Shown here one piece after another: positions 1-63,644 of a stretch of DNA of 64,000 bases; position 1 is the stretch's first letter; each line of letters opens with the position of its first letter. The notes beneath the pieces are model-generated. The model did not search any database, was not told the DNA's origin, and saw only the letters and a list, made by a program, of their open reading frames with translations. Location of the stretch: the NCBI GenBank assembly GCA_025267735.1, contig CM046305.1:36043108-36107107 (forward strand). Reading direction: 5' to 3'. The translations under genes and the position numbers were made by a program. This stretch comes from Mactra quadrangularis. Its lineage: Eukaryota > Mollusca > Bivalvia > Venerida > Mactridae.

Positions 1-453
1 AAAATATTCATATTTTACATTCACAATCTGATTTTTATTTAATCCACTAGGTTAAAAAACTACATGGTTTACAACTATTGAATGAGTATAATAAGTCAAA
101 AGCAGGGCCTAAGCTCCCAGGGCTCCTACCCAGTCACTTTATACATAAAAATATTTTCCGCTCAAGCTCCTATCAAGCAGCTAACTAATATTTTATAATT
201 CCCTGTTATATATTCAATATGTTGTAATCAGAGCTTTTTTTTAGTACTTGGGGAAGGGGCCTGGGCCTTTTTATAAATAGAACATTTGGGGAAATTTTAT
301 CAAAATTTCATTGAAGGGGGAACAAAATATCCAAGGTAAACTCATAATTTGGGGAAAACTGCATGATTTTAAAGAAATTTCAAGAGGGGAAGGTGCCTGT
401 TAACGACCCCTGTTATATAAGGAAAAAAAGGCCTGGTAATATAGAAACAAATC

Positions 454-603
454 TTACAATCTTTTTCTAAATCTTCTAACTTGACTAGAAGTATCTTTTG
501 TATCCAAGGTGACTATGTCCTCTTCTTTCTCAGCTTTTTGTTCCTCTTTTTGTCTTTGTAGAAATTTTAATTTGTTCAAAAAACCCATTTGTCTTGCTTG
601 TAT
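454..603 (-). CDS. probable terminal exon of the same small gene
   Basis: The acceptor TTTTCTCTGTTTTAG is strong. The frame opens ATACAAGCAAGACAAATGGG and runs 49 codons to TAA at 456-454. It encodes GFLNKLKFLQRQKEEQKAEK, an acidic middle, and a basic end RRFRKRL. Entry phase 0 matches the phase-0 donor at 2970, so the two exons would give a 78-residue protein if spliced directly. A minus-strand AATAAA lies near 40-34. The link between the exons is inference from phase, strand and spacing; additional exons between are possible. Confidence 0.42.
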   Translation of the reverse strand: MQARQMGFLNKLKFLQRQKEEQKAEKEEDIVTLDTKDTSSQVRRFRKRL

Positions 604-2969
604 CTAAAACAGAGAAAACTATCAAAGTACTGATGGTTCAGGAACTCATTGAATTGAAATAATGTTTGTAGTGTTTTATACTGTACTGTAGTGTCAAGGG
701 CCGCAACTGTACATTGAGTTTCTGCTAATTTTGCGAGCATTATCTTTCTTGGTTTTGAAAGAATGAAAACAAGTAAGAGCCAGTGTAAATAAAAATTATG
801 AAGTTCAGGGCTTTTACTGTGTGTTTTTGGAAAAAGGCCCCTGCCCAAATTGGGAATTTTTAACGCTGTAAAAAGTCCGATTTGGGAAAAATATCGACAA
901 ATGGAAATTTCATCATTAATTTTTCTGCATTAAATCTTTATATGCTTTGCTTCGGTGTCTCTGAAAGTGTTGCAGTGCCAGTGCTCTTAAAGAGTTTGTT
1001 CTGACAGTTCAGTGAGGCGTTCAATGCGAATTCCCATGTATTTATTATTTTTACATGAAATCTGGTGGTTTCTATTGTACTGACAAGACATCCTGTTCAA
1101 AGGGAATTATTTTAACCAGATTGGGATTTTTTTTCTTGAAATTGGGAAAAATGGTTGTTATTTGGCATTGGGAACGGGGCCCATATTTGGCCCCATGAGA
1201 TAGGCTGAAAAAGCCCTGGAAGTTGTACACTGATGGATTGGTCTTCAATACAGTTCAATGTTAATAAATCAAGACTGTAAAATCCACTAGCCTGTTTGCT
1301 CTGCATATTATAGGTCCCCTTCCTGATTTATATTGTAGGGCTAGTTGAAATTTAAGATTCTTACAGCTGTGAAAACCAGTATTAGGCATTATAATACAAG
1401 GAGTTAACGGAAAAAAAATAATCAATTGGTTATTGTATCCTGGATTAAATATAGTACATTATGAATAAAATATTTGCAACTGTAGGGAGACAGAAGCTTT
1501 TTTATTCTGGTTTAGGCCACAACAAGTTGATCATATGTTCTATGGATTTTTCTGAATAAAAATGGGGCGAGCGAGCGTAGAAAAAAAAGAAAAAGACTTT
1601 ATTCACTTGCTTTATATAGCGGTTCGAAGAAATTTTTATAAGCGAGCAAGGAAATAAAAATATCTTTTTTTGTAAAAACAGTCAAAATCAAGGTGCGAGC
1701 GAATCCATAGAACATATGATCAATTTGTTGTGGCCTTATCATCTAAGTGAAGAAACATACCACAAAGTATGTCAACAGTTGTCCAATTATTTGTCCTGTT
1801 CTGAAGCATTCAACTTCTTTTTAATATAAAATGAACAAATTTCAGAGTATGCCATATTCTGAATATGTGTCTTTCAGACAATTATGAAGTACTTTAATCC
1901 AAAGTTTTTCATACAGAAGGGAGGAAATATTTTATGACTTGCTTCAATTGAGTAAGGAAGAGTAGAAAATACATGGAATAAAAGGATGATGTACAAATAA
2001 TAGTGATATATATCTAGCTCATTATTAGAAATTTAAATGAATCATTATAATTTCATGCAACATCAACAACAATTTAAAACACTTGCACATACGATAAAAT
2101 AAAGGTAGAACCCTCCTTAACCAATTTACAATGACATTGTGTATCACTAATATCTATTAGTTTACGATTGTATGTATTCCTTATATCGATGATAAATTTG
2201 GAAGAATTTAAAGAACTTAGCAAATAATTACTCAATCAGTGAAAAATATTAGTTATAATAAGATAGGTCCGCAAAAAATAGTGAAAAAAAAAGATATTGC
2301 CTCCCTTAAACATGAAAAACAAAGTATGTAAATATTATCTTATATTAAACAAGTCATAGTTTTCTGAAAGTACCTGGATCATTTATACACCCTGTCCCAC
2401 CTGTGCCCCCCTTCCCAGACATTAAAAATAAAACTTCTAAACTATGCCCATGGAATGACAGACTATAGTTGAAAGTGAAACCTATCTTAGAATCACTCAC
2501 ACATGACCAGGACTAAATGACTAGATCTCAACACTTGAATTCAGCTTAGTATTTCACATCATGAGCAAAGTAGGGATCTACTAATGTCTGGTAGTAATTA
2601 AAAGTTTGAGTTAAGAGAGTTCTACCTTTTAAAAAGGAAGTAAACTCCACTTACACACTTTCACACACATGTCCTGGAATGTGTAGATACCAACTAGCCC
2701 AAATTCTTCCATGTCAAAGTCGCAAATATCTACAAGTACCCTCTACATTAAAGAATTGTTAAAGTATATTTTTGCGTAAAATGACAACAAAAACCCGACA
2801 ATTAACCAGCTGATAACCGATGCCCATATTTCCAGGTACGAAATGTATTTGGTCCGAAGTCATTATTTCCATCCCACCCACCTTATTTATCTAAATTATT
2901 AACATACAAGAAGCAATAGTGTAAGTGAATCGTTGAAAATAAGTCAAGTATAAATAAAATAGGGCTTAC
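604..2969. other. intron or gap of the left-edge gene
   Basis: AT-rich, no confident exon. Holds the foldback element at 1512-1738 and G-rich patches (around 840-900 and 1120-1200) with repeated TTGGGAAAAAT-like words. Nothing else supported. Confidence 0.5.
1512..1738. mobile_element. foldback MITE, copy 1
   Basis: Inverted ends of about 36 bp: left TTAGGCCACAACAAGTTGAT, right the complement ending TTGTGGCCTTA. The interior contains GCGAGCGAGCG. A second copy in opposite orientation lies at 12801-13017. TTA/TTAA at the ends may be the target. Confidence 0.85.
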
Positions 2970-3056
2970 CATATAAGAACATGGTGTTTTTCTTGCACAA
3001 GACAGAAGTTTTGATAACTGAGACACAAGAACTCGAGCTTCCAAGGGCGCGGCCAT
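2970..3056 (-). CDS. first coding exon of an unrecognised small gene
   Basis: ATG at 3056-3054 sits in CAAGATGGCCGCG, a near-ideal Kozak context. The frame is open for 29 codons, starting MAAPLEARVLVSQLSKLLSC, to the donor ATG|GTAAGC (phase 0). The first ATG overlaps CCATCTT on the plus strand, a YY1 core often found at housekeeping-gene starts, and CpGs cluster just upstream. The peptide is a short amphipathic helix with basic residues; its VLxxxxxLLxxxRxxPxxY pattern vaguely recalls LYR-motif mitochondrial proteins, but the LYR tripeptide is absent. Function not assigned. Confidence 0.5.
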
Positions 3057-3135
3057 CTTGAATGTAGAAGAGTTTAAAGAACGTACTGTCCGGACGATGC
3101 GATTACCCGGACCTCAGTTTTCAACATCTACTTAT
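3057..3135 (-). promoter_or_regulatory. putative promoter/5'UTR of the left-edge gene
   Basis: Small CpG-containing patch (CCGGACGATGCG, CCCGGACC) in otherwise AT-rich DNA directly upstream of the Kozak ATG at 3056. No TATA box is seen in the expected place. Confidence 0.3.
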
Positions 3136-4702
3136 AATCTCGGATTTTATATTACGATATATAAAATCCCTGTTATAATTAAACATAATTGGATTTAATT
3201 AAGTTTTTTGAAAGTATGGATTTTGTCTCTTATGAAGTTACATTGTCTTTAATTAATGATGTAATTTAAATTATTTCTTTATTGTCACATTTTATAGAAA
3301 AATAACTCTATCTATATTCTACCTAAATATATGAAATCTTTATAAGAGCATTATTAAGTTAACAGTTAAAGTAGATTCATCATTTGTATATCTTATGGTT
3401 ACATTGAAGAAGAAAGGCCTTTGGATTGCTCCAATGTTTTCTAATTGATCTCAGGCTTCGTTCTAGTTTTGATTACATTTTTAATTTATTTGGCATGCAT
3501 ATGATTTTTATGTTGTAATCGTAATCAATTCAGATTGTTCAATCAAAAGATTTTTAAAAATGATTTATTCATGTATCATAGGCAAGGTGCCCATGTATAT
3601 CGTCGCTGCTTAATTTTTTTCAAAAATAGTTTTTAAAATACTGGAATTAGAATCTCCAAACAAAAAAACGGCAAAAATATTGATGTCGAGGAACAAAAAT
3701 ATTGATGTTTACATAATTAGAGAATGTTCATTAATTATTAAGCTCCGAAATCGTCAATTGAAACTTTTCTGGTATATTTGAAAATGTTAGATAGATCAAG
3801 GATCCTATACTAATATAGGGTCCTTGGATAGAGCAACTTACCTTTAAAGCGACGATATCACAATCAATTACAAATAATCTAAGTATTGCACGACGGAGCA
3901 TGAAAGTAATATGACTTATTATTGAAACCACTCAATTAAGAATCTTATACATGATATATTCATGAATTATTAATACTGATTAAATAATAGAAATATTCAA
4001 TAAAAAATATAATTTTGTACATAAAGTTTGAGCAAACCGGAATTGTTAAAGACCTGCCAAAGAAGACGTCGTGTGACGACAAGACGGCAAGAATGGGCTA
4101 TGATTCCCCCGGATATCATTCAGAACTACATAATCTCAATGAAAGTGTCTTGCAGTTATACGAGCTGAAGGTGGTCATAATCGTTATTGATTTGAATTTG
4201 TACTTTGTTGGTGCCAATATTGTTACTGCTTATAAGTAATACTATTTGATGAACATTTTCTACAAATTTTATATCAATAGCTTACGTATCAACCTTGTTA
4301 TGACCAAATATATAGGTGTATACTTAGAAAAGTTGTACAGTGTAAATCTCATAAAAATACGAAGTTGATGCCACAAATATGCGATGTTCGTACGTTATGG
4401 GAATAGATTTTAAATTAAGATTTTGAGCTAACTAGCATAATATAACTAACTGTTACTTCTCATTCTATAAATTACTGATAAATACTTAAATTAGTTTTGA
4501 TACATTGATAAAAGTCCCAAGTGACATCTCATAAAATTTAAGTACACGCAGATATTTTTTTTAAAACTACATACCTTAGCATATCTTCATTAACCGATTT
4601 TACATCTTGTAAATAGAGTAAATTGACCAATGATCTATATACATGTATTGACAATCTTTTCACTATCTAAGGATATTGAACCCTTCAATTCAGTATAGAC
4701 AA
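3136..4702. other. intergenic AT-rich stretch
   Basis: No gene. ATATCGTCGCT near 3600 and AGCGACGATAT near 3850 form an inverted pair, perhaps a small foldback element. Confidence 0.4.
4015..4239 (+). pseudogene. possible mariner/Tc1-type transposase remnant
   Basis: A 74-codon open frame begins with KFEQTGIVKDLPKK, resembling the FxxTGSVxDxPR segment after the first helix-turn-helix of mariner/Tc1 transposases. The rest is not recognisable and there is no catalytic DDE/D region. A short decayed fragment at best. Confidence 0.3.
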
Positions 4703-4703
4703 G

Positions 4704-5309
4704 TTAACCCTTTACTGGTTGCGACATGTGTGAAAAGTAGCCATTTTTTCACCATTACGCGCTAGGGCTATTTCAAGATGCTCTAATTTCATTACTAATT
4801 ATCATACAGTTATGCAACTTGGCCAAGTTATTCCCTGGGTGAATGTCTTTCAGAAAAACCAAGTTGAGCCCCGATCCCCGGTACCATGGCAAAAAATGCA
4901 ATTTTCGCTCTTTATCCACCCCACGTTTGCTTTTCAAACAGTAATATTTTCCGAAATTGAGGTCTAAAGTGCCAGGTCTTTTCAGATACTGAAAACATGT
5001 TTTCTTATCAGCATTTGGCGCCATTTCTCTGCACTCAATGACCCCGATTTTTTTTCTGGCGATGAGGGGCGCTACGCCCCCTTCAAACCCCAGCAACAAA
5101 GGGGGGCACATCCCCCCTTCGGAACCCCCCTGAGACATCAATTGATGGGGGAGGCGCGCGAAAACGAGCTCATTTTTTTTGGGACAGCTATCCTTTAGTG
5201 AAATTCGCTTAATCCAGTTAAAAAACACCATTTTCAAGGCTGTGGCGGCCATTTTGGAGGGGGGGGGTCTAGACACGTAAAAATGCGGGATTGAGCGGTT
5301 AAGGGTTAA
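4704..5309. mobile_element. piggyBac-like non-autonomous element
   Basis: Bounded by TTAACCCTTTAC on the left and AAGGGTTAA on the right, so TTAA duplications (4704-4707, 5306-5309) flank CCCTT...AAGGG ends, the pattern of piggyBac-family elements. The interior is G/C-rich compared with its surroundings (GGGGGGCACATCCCCCC near 5100) and carries a minus-strand open frame without recognisable content. Confidence 0.55.
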
Positions 5310-5904
5310 AGTTCTCAAATCCAGACATTTAATCTTGAATTTAAACAAAGGAGGGAACAAAACAATGTGGTTTAAACAAGACAAAACCAGCAATAGAAAT
5401 TCATTGTTTCTCTTTCTAGCATACAAATCTACTCTCCAATAAGTTATGAAATCCTTCCTTAGGTCTTGCAAAAAACATAATATAACTCCTCTTAAACATA
5501 AATGCTGTTTACAATGTGATGATGGTTGTTTTTTTCTTGTTGTTATGATGATGATGATGGTAGTCCTTTGGAACCCCTTTTATATGGGCCTGCAAGAGGA
5601 AAAAAGCTGGCTACGCCCCTGGTGTATGTTTGGTGCATAAGGGTGGTCACAACCGCTGTTTGTTTGTTGAATCAGCAATTAATTTATATACAATGTATAT
5701 ATAAATGAAGGACCAATTTATTACCGAATTTACAAAGCATTTTTCTGATAGGCAATATTAAGATTACTAGGACTTGTGTAGTTTAATTTACCCTCAGTAC
5801 TTCAAGACTCAACTAAAAGCAGCCTTTTTAAGTCACAGGTCAAATACTATAATAAACAAATAACTTTCACCAACCAGTAGTTAAGAACTACCATCATATC
5901 ATAT

Positions 5905-6196
5905 TTATTTATTATTTTATTTGGGTTTTACACCATGTCAACACTTGTTGGTTATTAACTACGTTCAGCACACCTAACCTAGCTTTCTTAGACCCTTGTC
6001 TATAACCAGTACTCACCTACCCTTCAACAATGCCGGAAACTTCTCCATATACCAAATTAATGTAGGAAAATTGTCATAATTGTCAAACTTTCATTGAAGG
6101 GTATAACCTTCCGGGTAGGATTTGAATCCGTACCCCCTCGGGACTCTAGATTCAAAACCCCTGTGTGCTACCAACTGCGCTACCAACCTGGGTTCA
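5905..6196 (-). mobile_element. tRNA-headed SINE, family A
   Basis: On the minus strand the head has A box GGTAGCGCAGTTGGTAGC and B box GGATTCAAATCC, followed by a body containing the complement of CTTGTCTATAACCAGTACTC. The body recurs at 28212-28330, 54588-54785 and 57050-57283. Confidence 0.8.
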
Positions 6197-7867
6197 GTAG
6201 CAAAGGACTACTATCATCGTCATCATAACACCGAGAAAAAAACAACCATTACCACTCCACTAATAAAGCAAAACTGTATAGGTGTTGTTTATGGTGATGA
6301 TGATGTAAGTTGTTGGTGTCAGTCTACGAAATTAGACAATGAAAGTGTTTGGCCAAGCAGATCCTTTTAAGACCAAGCTCTATATCTCATTTGCAGACTT
6401 TTGGATGTAAAAAGTGGCTGTGAGGGGCTACGAGACACCCACTAATTCTGTTGACTGGTTGGTGTTGTAGTTTATGATTGCTATGGTGGTAGTTGCCCCA
6501 TAACACATCATAAAAATCCCAGAGTGACCGTTGACCAACAGTTAAAACATTAGCTCTGGTTCTTGTTCCATCAATTTTTTGTCGATGAAATAAAGTCGAA
6601 CACTCATGATGACAGAGATAAACTAGATGAAGCTCTTTCAAATACATCAAATGATGAAAGACAACAGTGGCCATCTGGGTGTTGCATGTCTGGAGTAAGG
6701 GAGATAATCGAGACAAACAATAATACAAAATTAGGACAAAGGGAGATAAATATGACAAACTAAATATTGAGTTTATATGAAAGTTAATATATTTTAGATC
6801 TATATATAGTTTAAGATAAAACAACATAAATGTATAATTCACCTGGAATGTAAGAGATATAGAATGTAATTTAATAAAACAAAATCAGAATTTAACAAAT
6901 CATAAAATATAAAACAGCAAAAGCATTCTATACGTAGATGATGGAAGTGACAAAGATCATATTCAATTCATACTGTAAGTTTAAAGCGACAATATGCAAG
7001 ATTGTAAACATTGTCACATGGTTTTGGGTAATAATTATCCATACCTTTGCTGCAGTACCTAATATAAGCAATAGTACATGTAAATGGACTTTACATTGAA
7101 AAATTACAGGGTTTATTGGCCCCTCCTTCCATGCATCAGGTAAATGTATTTTTAAAGTAGTCCAGTCATAAGTTAAAATATCGTCATCTGAGCTTACAAG
7201 TTGAAATAAAACAATAAAATGCCAAAATTGACGTACATGTATTTCAACATTTTTATTCATATGACTGTAATCAGTTGTCCGGCTCTCATCGCCTTGACAG
7301 GCCGAGATATCTGTATAGAATTTCTATACCTAGAACTAAACACATACTCTTGCCAGTGGTTGACAACTTTCCTACTTATCAACAAGTTGGTCCAGTAATT
7401 GGCAGCAGAAAAAAGTAGGAAAAACATATCCCGGGTTTAATGCAAAAATTGACTTAACTCACTATTTTCTTATATTGAGTTACAACTGTTTTGTGCTAAA
7501 CCTGCGATTATTATAGGTCCTGCTTAGGAATCAATGTCATGACTCCAAGATTTCTAGTCATATGCACAACCATTTGAGCTAAACAGGTGGGTACACTTCT
7601 TTGTAAAGCATGAAAAAAATCATAAAATATATGATAGATCTTAATATATAATAAGCACAACATTAACATAGTATGAATGAATGAAATGACATTACAAGCA
7701 CTAGAATCTTGACTCAACTATAACATAAATAATAATGATTAGAAAATAATAAATTCACACTGACTGGCTCTATGATATATTATAGGCATATGATACTTTG
7801 TCTGGGTATATTTTATGAAAACATGTAAAACAATATGATATAAACAATTGCATTATAGGTAGTTTTT

Positions 7868-8085
7868 TTTTTCAACGTCGTATTCAACACATATTTAGGT
7901 CATATATATGATGGCCAGCTCTTCCTACTATAAGTTTCCTGGACACTTTTCTATAACCAGTACTAACTTACCCTACCACGAGGCCGACAACTCATGTATA
8001 GGGTATGACCTACCACGACCGGGCTCGAACCCGTGATCTCCTGATTCGAAGTCAGACATGCAAACCACTATGCCACGGCCGCGGC
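7868..8085 (-). mobile_element. tRNA-headed SINE, family B copy 1
   Basis: The minus-strand head GCCGTGGCATAGTGGTTTGC (A box) and GGGTTCGAGCCC (B box) flank an anticodon-like arm with loop CTTCGAA on a 5-bp stem, so an Arg-TCG-like origin is possible. The body shares TTTCCTGGACACTT and ATAACCAGTACTAAC with family A. Confidence 0.8.
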
Positions 8086-9522
8086 TGTATAGGTAGTTAA
8101 GGATACCTTGAGACAAAACTAGATGATATTCTATATAAACAATGTATCATGATATCATAAACGACCTATGCTATTGATTGGTGTTAACTTGTTAACATTT
8201 TGTATACACTAGCAGGGCCAAAAATGACTCTTTATGAATAATCACTGCCTTGGCCACTTAATGTTTGCATTTTGGAAGTCATGGGCTATTTGTTGAGATT
8301 TAGTTTTGACCCTGCACTAGTATGTGTCATGGTTTTGTCATTTTCTCCTCTGTTATTCATATTAGCTAAATTAAAGAGGTTGATGTTGCAGGCTCATCAG
8401 CTATAACCCCTAGTTATCTTCATGCATCTACATTCCTGGAGAATTCCTGGCTTACTCTATGGACAACTCAAATGGGGCAAAAAAACCCACAATTGCAGGC
8501 ATCCATTTACACTTGGGTAATTTGAAGCAATCACAGGTTAAATATTTGCTTACAGAAAGCACATATTATAGCAATGTCCATAGTGGTATTCCAACCAACT
8601 TAGGACTTACAGGTCCTTCAGCACTCATTATACCACTGATCAAATAAAATTAGTCAATAAAAACAGTCAATGAATCATGTTATTAATAACTACCACAAAT
8701 GCATGTACTATGTTAATACATGATCACCTTAGATTCAAAATTACACTGAATAAATCCATCACTACATACTCGTACACAATGTACATGTACTGTCAAATGA
8801 AATTATTGGTCTCAAAAAATACAATGTCTTTTTTCTCATATGTACATGTATGTATTAGTAACTAGTGACAAAATATCAAGTGTTTCAACTATAAACATAA
8901 ATAGCATCAATTATTGAAGGGGTTACAATCAATTTTCCATAACAAAAATGGACTTTTTTGTGCAGCATGTTATAAATTTAAGGCTCTAAATCAGAAAAGC
9001 TACATCTCTACAGAGCAACACAAACTTAATGCCTAGATTTCTTGCTTTCTACAGCTTGCAATGAATAACAAGTTAACAACTTAGTTTAGAAACATAAAGA
9101 ATTTCTGAATAAATACAACAATAAAAAATTTCATGACCATATCATGTATGATAATATAAAATAGAGAATGTGATAATATATATTTTTATAATAAAATGTC
9201 ATTGGAATGCCCAGTTTGAACAACTTGTCAAAAAAATGTCACAAAATAACATCTGTTGAATGGTTACAGGACTATAACAGTTGAAAACCCAGGTAGATAG
9301 GCTTACTTGAATTAACTCATTTGAGCAATCTTGTTGACCAGCAAAACTTGGCTTGGAAGAAATTAGGTTTTAACCATTAGATTTGGAGAGCAGACATAAC
9401 AGGCTCTAGCCAAACCAGCTGATCACCATAAGTGTTCAAAAAATAATGACCAGCTTAAAAAAGTCATAATATTTAAATGTGTATGAAGTATATGGTCAAG
9501 TTATACTTTGCGCATAGTGAAT

Positions 9523-11005
9523 TTTATTCACTATATAAAATTTTGCGTACATTGTTGAACACATTATAAGACTTTCAGATAAGAGTTTTGTTCATTCTAC
9601 AGAACTGGTGAAGATTTTGTCCACTGTTGTCCATAAAGTTTGTATCTCCGAGACTCTGCAGTTTGTCAAATCTTCATAATCCAGGGAAAAGGGTTATTGT
9701 AGTAGAGTTTCTGATCGCCTCAAGTAATTCAAATATTCTTGACTTGTCATGTGTGGACACAATGTTCTATCAATGCTGATATATTGTCTGTTTTGTTTGT
9801 AGCATCAGTTTCAGTCATCAGGCTGCAATAAATACAATGTAAACAGAATATAAAGTTAGCACAATAATTCATGTACACCCTTCTGGGCTTACATCTCACT
9901 CTAAACAATTCCGTAATTCTAAAGTTATAGGGTGGCTATCTTGCATAGATTATTAGACTTGTGTCATCTGGTAATTCCGTTTATATTACATTGTACAAGC
10001 CAAGAGTTGTTTTTAGTTTAACCAATGCACAAAATAATTCATTTTAAGAGGAGTCAGATAGACAACAGTCAATGGGAAGATAAAATCATTTTCTTGGTTA
10101 ATAACTGATCAATACTTATAATTTTCAAGATGCTATTAAGAGCAGGATTGATGCTTTTGTCAAGCTATCAATGTATTGAAACATAAACAATGTAAGCTGA
10201 TAAAGTTTTTAGTACAATGTGCAATAATTGGCTCTATGGGAACTATGTCAGAATTAACATCAAACATAACATAAGCAATGAATTCAGTTCTCAGTTTTCA
10301 ATTTGATGGGTCAGTACAAGTCTAACTACATATAAATAAAGAAAGATGTAGACTAGCCTTGCACTGACCTATCAAATTACATACTTTATCTAGTTGTGAG
10401 GCACTACCATCTTATAAAGTCACTACTCATAATACTGAATAAAATGCTTACAATATGTTGGGATAACATGCAATAGCAAAAGTAATGATAATGAGATAAT
10501 TGATCCAGAAACAGACTGGTGTAGATTAAGTTTGATTTGGATTGTTTGATCATCAAACCTAATTGGACATGTGATTTGTGATAGTCATATGCCTTATCAC
10601 CCTCTTAGACAATTTTTGTCATATTGTGGGTGTCAATTGGCCTACTCACTGTCTCTTAAAGAGATTAGATCTTCAGATTTGAAACTGTTAACCAGTACTA
10701 AGCACATGTCTTGGCCAGCTGCTAAAAACAGTCCAACATGATACATAGATGGAATGAACAATGAAAACAGTAAGTATTTCATGACAGAAAAAAAACCCAC
10801 GGAAGCATTTTATGTTACATTCTTGTACCCAGAGGTTATCAAGATTCTCGATCTAGTTAGTATTGAGAATCTTGATAGCCTCTGGGTACGAGAATGATTA
10901 TGTCAATGTTTTAATATAATATGAGATAAAAAACAACAGTATAACATGCAATCATGCAACACTTACACAAATACAACACTATATATAGTGACAACAACAA
11001 CAATG
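9523..11005 (-). other. rph3a: candidate 3'UTR of the rabphilin gene
   Basis: AT-rich sequence after the stop with no further frame. Minus-strand poly(A) signals seen are ATTAAA at 10915-10910 and AATAAA at 9528-9523, so the 3' end could be near 10.9 kb or 9.5 kb. A 35-bp near-perfect hairpin (10819-10896) lies in this stretch. Boundaries are inferred. Confidence 0.4.
10819..10896. repeat. near-perfect 35-bp hairpin
   Basis: The arm starting CATTCTTGTACCCAGAGG at 10819 pairs with the arm ending CCTCTGGGTACGAGAATG at 10896. Two differences in about 35 positions, with a loop of a few bases. Could be a tiny MITE or, if transcribed, a duplex RNA. Confidence 0.85.
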
Positions 11006-62101
<51,096 letters not shown>

Positions 62102-62342
62102 CTGTAAAATACATGATTAGATAATGATAAATCAAAGTGCTGAATACACTGCTGAAACCAGAATGATGACAATTAACAACAAGATCATAGATAGGTATTG
62201 GTCATTCACCTCAAACACTGAACATTTTTTTATGTCCACACATTTTCTACAATAAAGTTGACCACTTCAGGTTCAACTGAAAATCTTCAGGCAATAATTG
62301 AACATATATTCAATATGAAAAGAGCTCTATACAAATGCGGTA

Positions 62343-62382
62343 TATAATAATAATAATAATAACAATAATAATAATAATAATT
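62343..62382. repeat. (AAT)n microsatellite
   Basis: ATAATAATAATAATAAC followed by AATAATAATAATAAT. Other short runs: GA near 35268 and 44732, TA at 53050, GACGGACA near 26970. Confidence 0.9.
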
Positions 62383-63224
62383 TGAAATTGAAGTTGATGC
62401 CAAATATAAAACATACAATATGAAGGCTTTAGGCCTAAAAATTCAGAAAAGCTGATTATATGATTTACAAGGTTTTACTCTATGTAAAACTCAGTGTAAT
62501 CCTAAGACAGGGTCATATTTGACGTAGATGAGCTTTATGACTGGCAATGTCACATGCCTAATTTGGTATTTTTCTGAAGGCCTTATGGTTTTTGCCAGGA
62601 AGATTTTTCAATACATTGTTTTTAAATATCCATAACTTAAGTAACCCAAACTGGTTCATAGCTAAAACGTAGTGCAAAGTTACCTAAAAAGTAATGAACC
62701 TTCAGAATAATTTTTCTCAAGTTAATTTTGAAAAATCTGTATGTCCAAAAAAAATCAGAAAATCTGGAGACCAGAAAATATCATTTTTTTTGTTTAGTCA
62801 AGAAGGTATAATAACTTTCCATATGACAATGTATAAAATATTCTACATTACAACTTTCTCATAATAAAACAATAAATGTCCTGAAAAGTTTCATAAAAAC
62901 TGAGAAAATCCTCTTTAAAAATAAATTAACTAATCAGAAATTCATGAGGTTACATAACATACAGAGGTTTATAGAGATTCACGGCAACTATGAGAAATAC
63001 ATCAATAGGTTAGTGCAAAACTAGTTTACACCTTTATTTATTTACATGTAGTTAGATTAGTTTTGCACTGTCCCATCAATAATTTCATTCAATACTCAGT
63101 TTTTCCAAGTTAAAAAATCTGACATGAGATGCAGTCCATGTGATACATGAACCTTAATATTTTACCTCAGAATTAGTTTTTTTAACTATAGCGCAGTTTA
63201 AAGTCTGCTTCTATATACATATAC

Positions 63225-63420
63225 AGCTGACTTTACAATTTTGGCATTCTATCTCCTTCAGGCAGGTGATCCCGCACTCCTTATACCTGAATGGAGAGGA
63301 ACAATTGTAAATAAATTTCTGTAAAAGGAAATTAACAGTTCCCCCTAGTGGTGTTTGAACCTAGGACCTCTTGATCCTTAAGCAGGCGTCCTACCACTGG
63401 ACCACTGCTACCACCATTTT
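63225..63420 (-). mobile_element. tRNA-headed SINE, family D, minus orientation
   Basis: GTCCTACCACTGGACCACTG at 63390-63409 is the complement of the A box region, and GTGTTTGAACCTAGGACC of the B box; the body toward 63225 includes CTCCTTCAGGCAG. Confidence 0.75.
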
Positions 63421-63644
63421 TTTGTATGTTTTAGCTTATTTTTAATTATCGAACTATCTTTACAATACAAGGTGCATTTTTCAGTGAAAGACAAACTGAA
63501 AACAATAGTTAAATTTCATTAATGTTAGTTTAAATTGCAAAGCAAGTTCTAACAACTTAGATTAATCAATGAGCCCACTTCCAGGTTCTCTGATACAAAT
63601 CTAGTATGATAAAGTTTCTTGCTAAAGGAAATATCAAAGTAGGT

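Larger units (their letters stand above)
5310..11005. other. region downstream of the rabphilin gene, no further gene
   Basis: AT-rich. Holds SINEs at 5905-6196 and 7868-8085, an ATG-microsatellite at 5545-5562, and the candidate rabphilin 3'UTR from about 9.5 kb. No other credible coding exons seen. Confidence 0.5.

Noticed and set aside
576..848. 90-codon minus-strand frame over the terminal exon
   Set aside because: It crosses the strong acceptor at 604 in a different frame and ends quickly afterwards. The frame IQARQMGFLNKLKF is more protein-like and fits the splice phase.
2655..2742. Candidate middle exon of the left-edge gene (AATGTAG acceptor, GTAAGT donor, VDICDFDMEEFGLVGIYTF)
   Set aside because: The donor is good and the frame open, but it enters in phase 0 and leaves in phase 1, which does not fit the phase-0 terminal exon at 603. 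Kept as a possibility only if another exon intervenes.
4773..5471. 232-codon minus-strand open frame
   Set aside because: It spans the piggyBac-like element and runs out of both its sides, includes homopolymer translations (GGGGGGG, TTTTTTTT runs) and has no family-like segment. Chance openness in a GC-rich patch.
6387..6842. 151-codon minus-strand frame
   Set aside because: AT-rich translation without domain-like text, no splice or promoter context, and partly overlapping an element end (ACACCCACTAATT).
7989..8085. Functional tRNA-Arg gene on the minus strand
   Set aside because: Good A and B boxes and an anticodon-like arm, but the T stem is imperfect, no acceptor stem closes, and the sequence continues into a SINE body repeated at 18068-18292.
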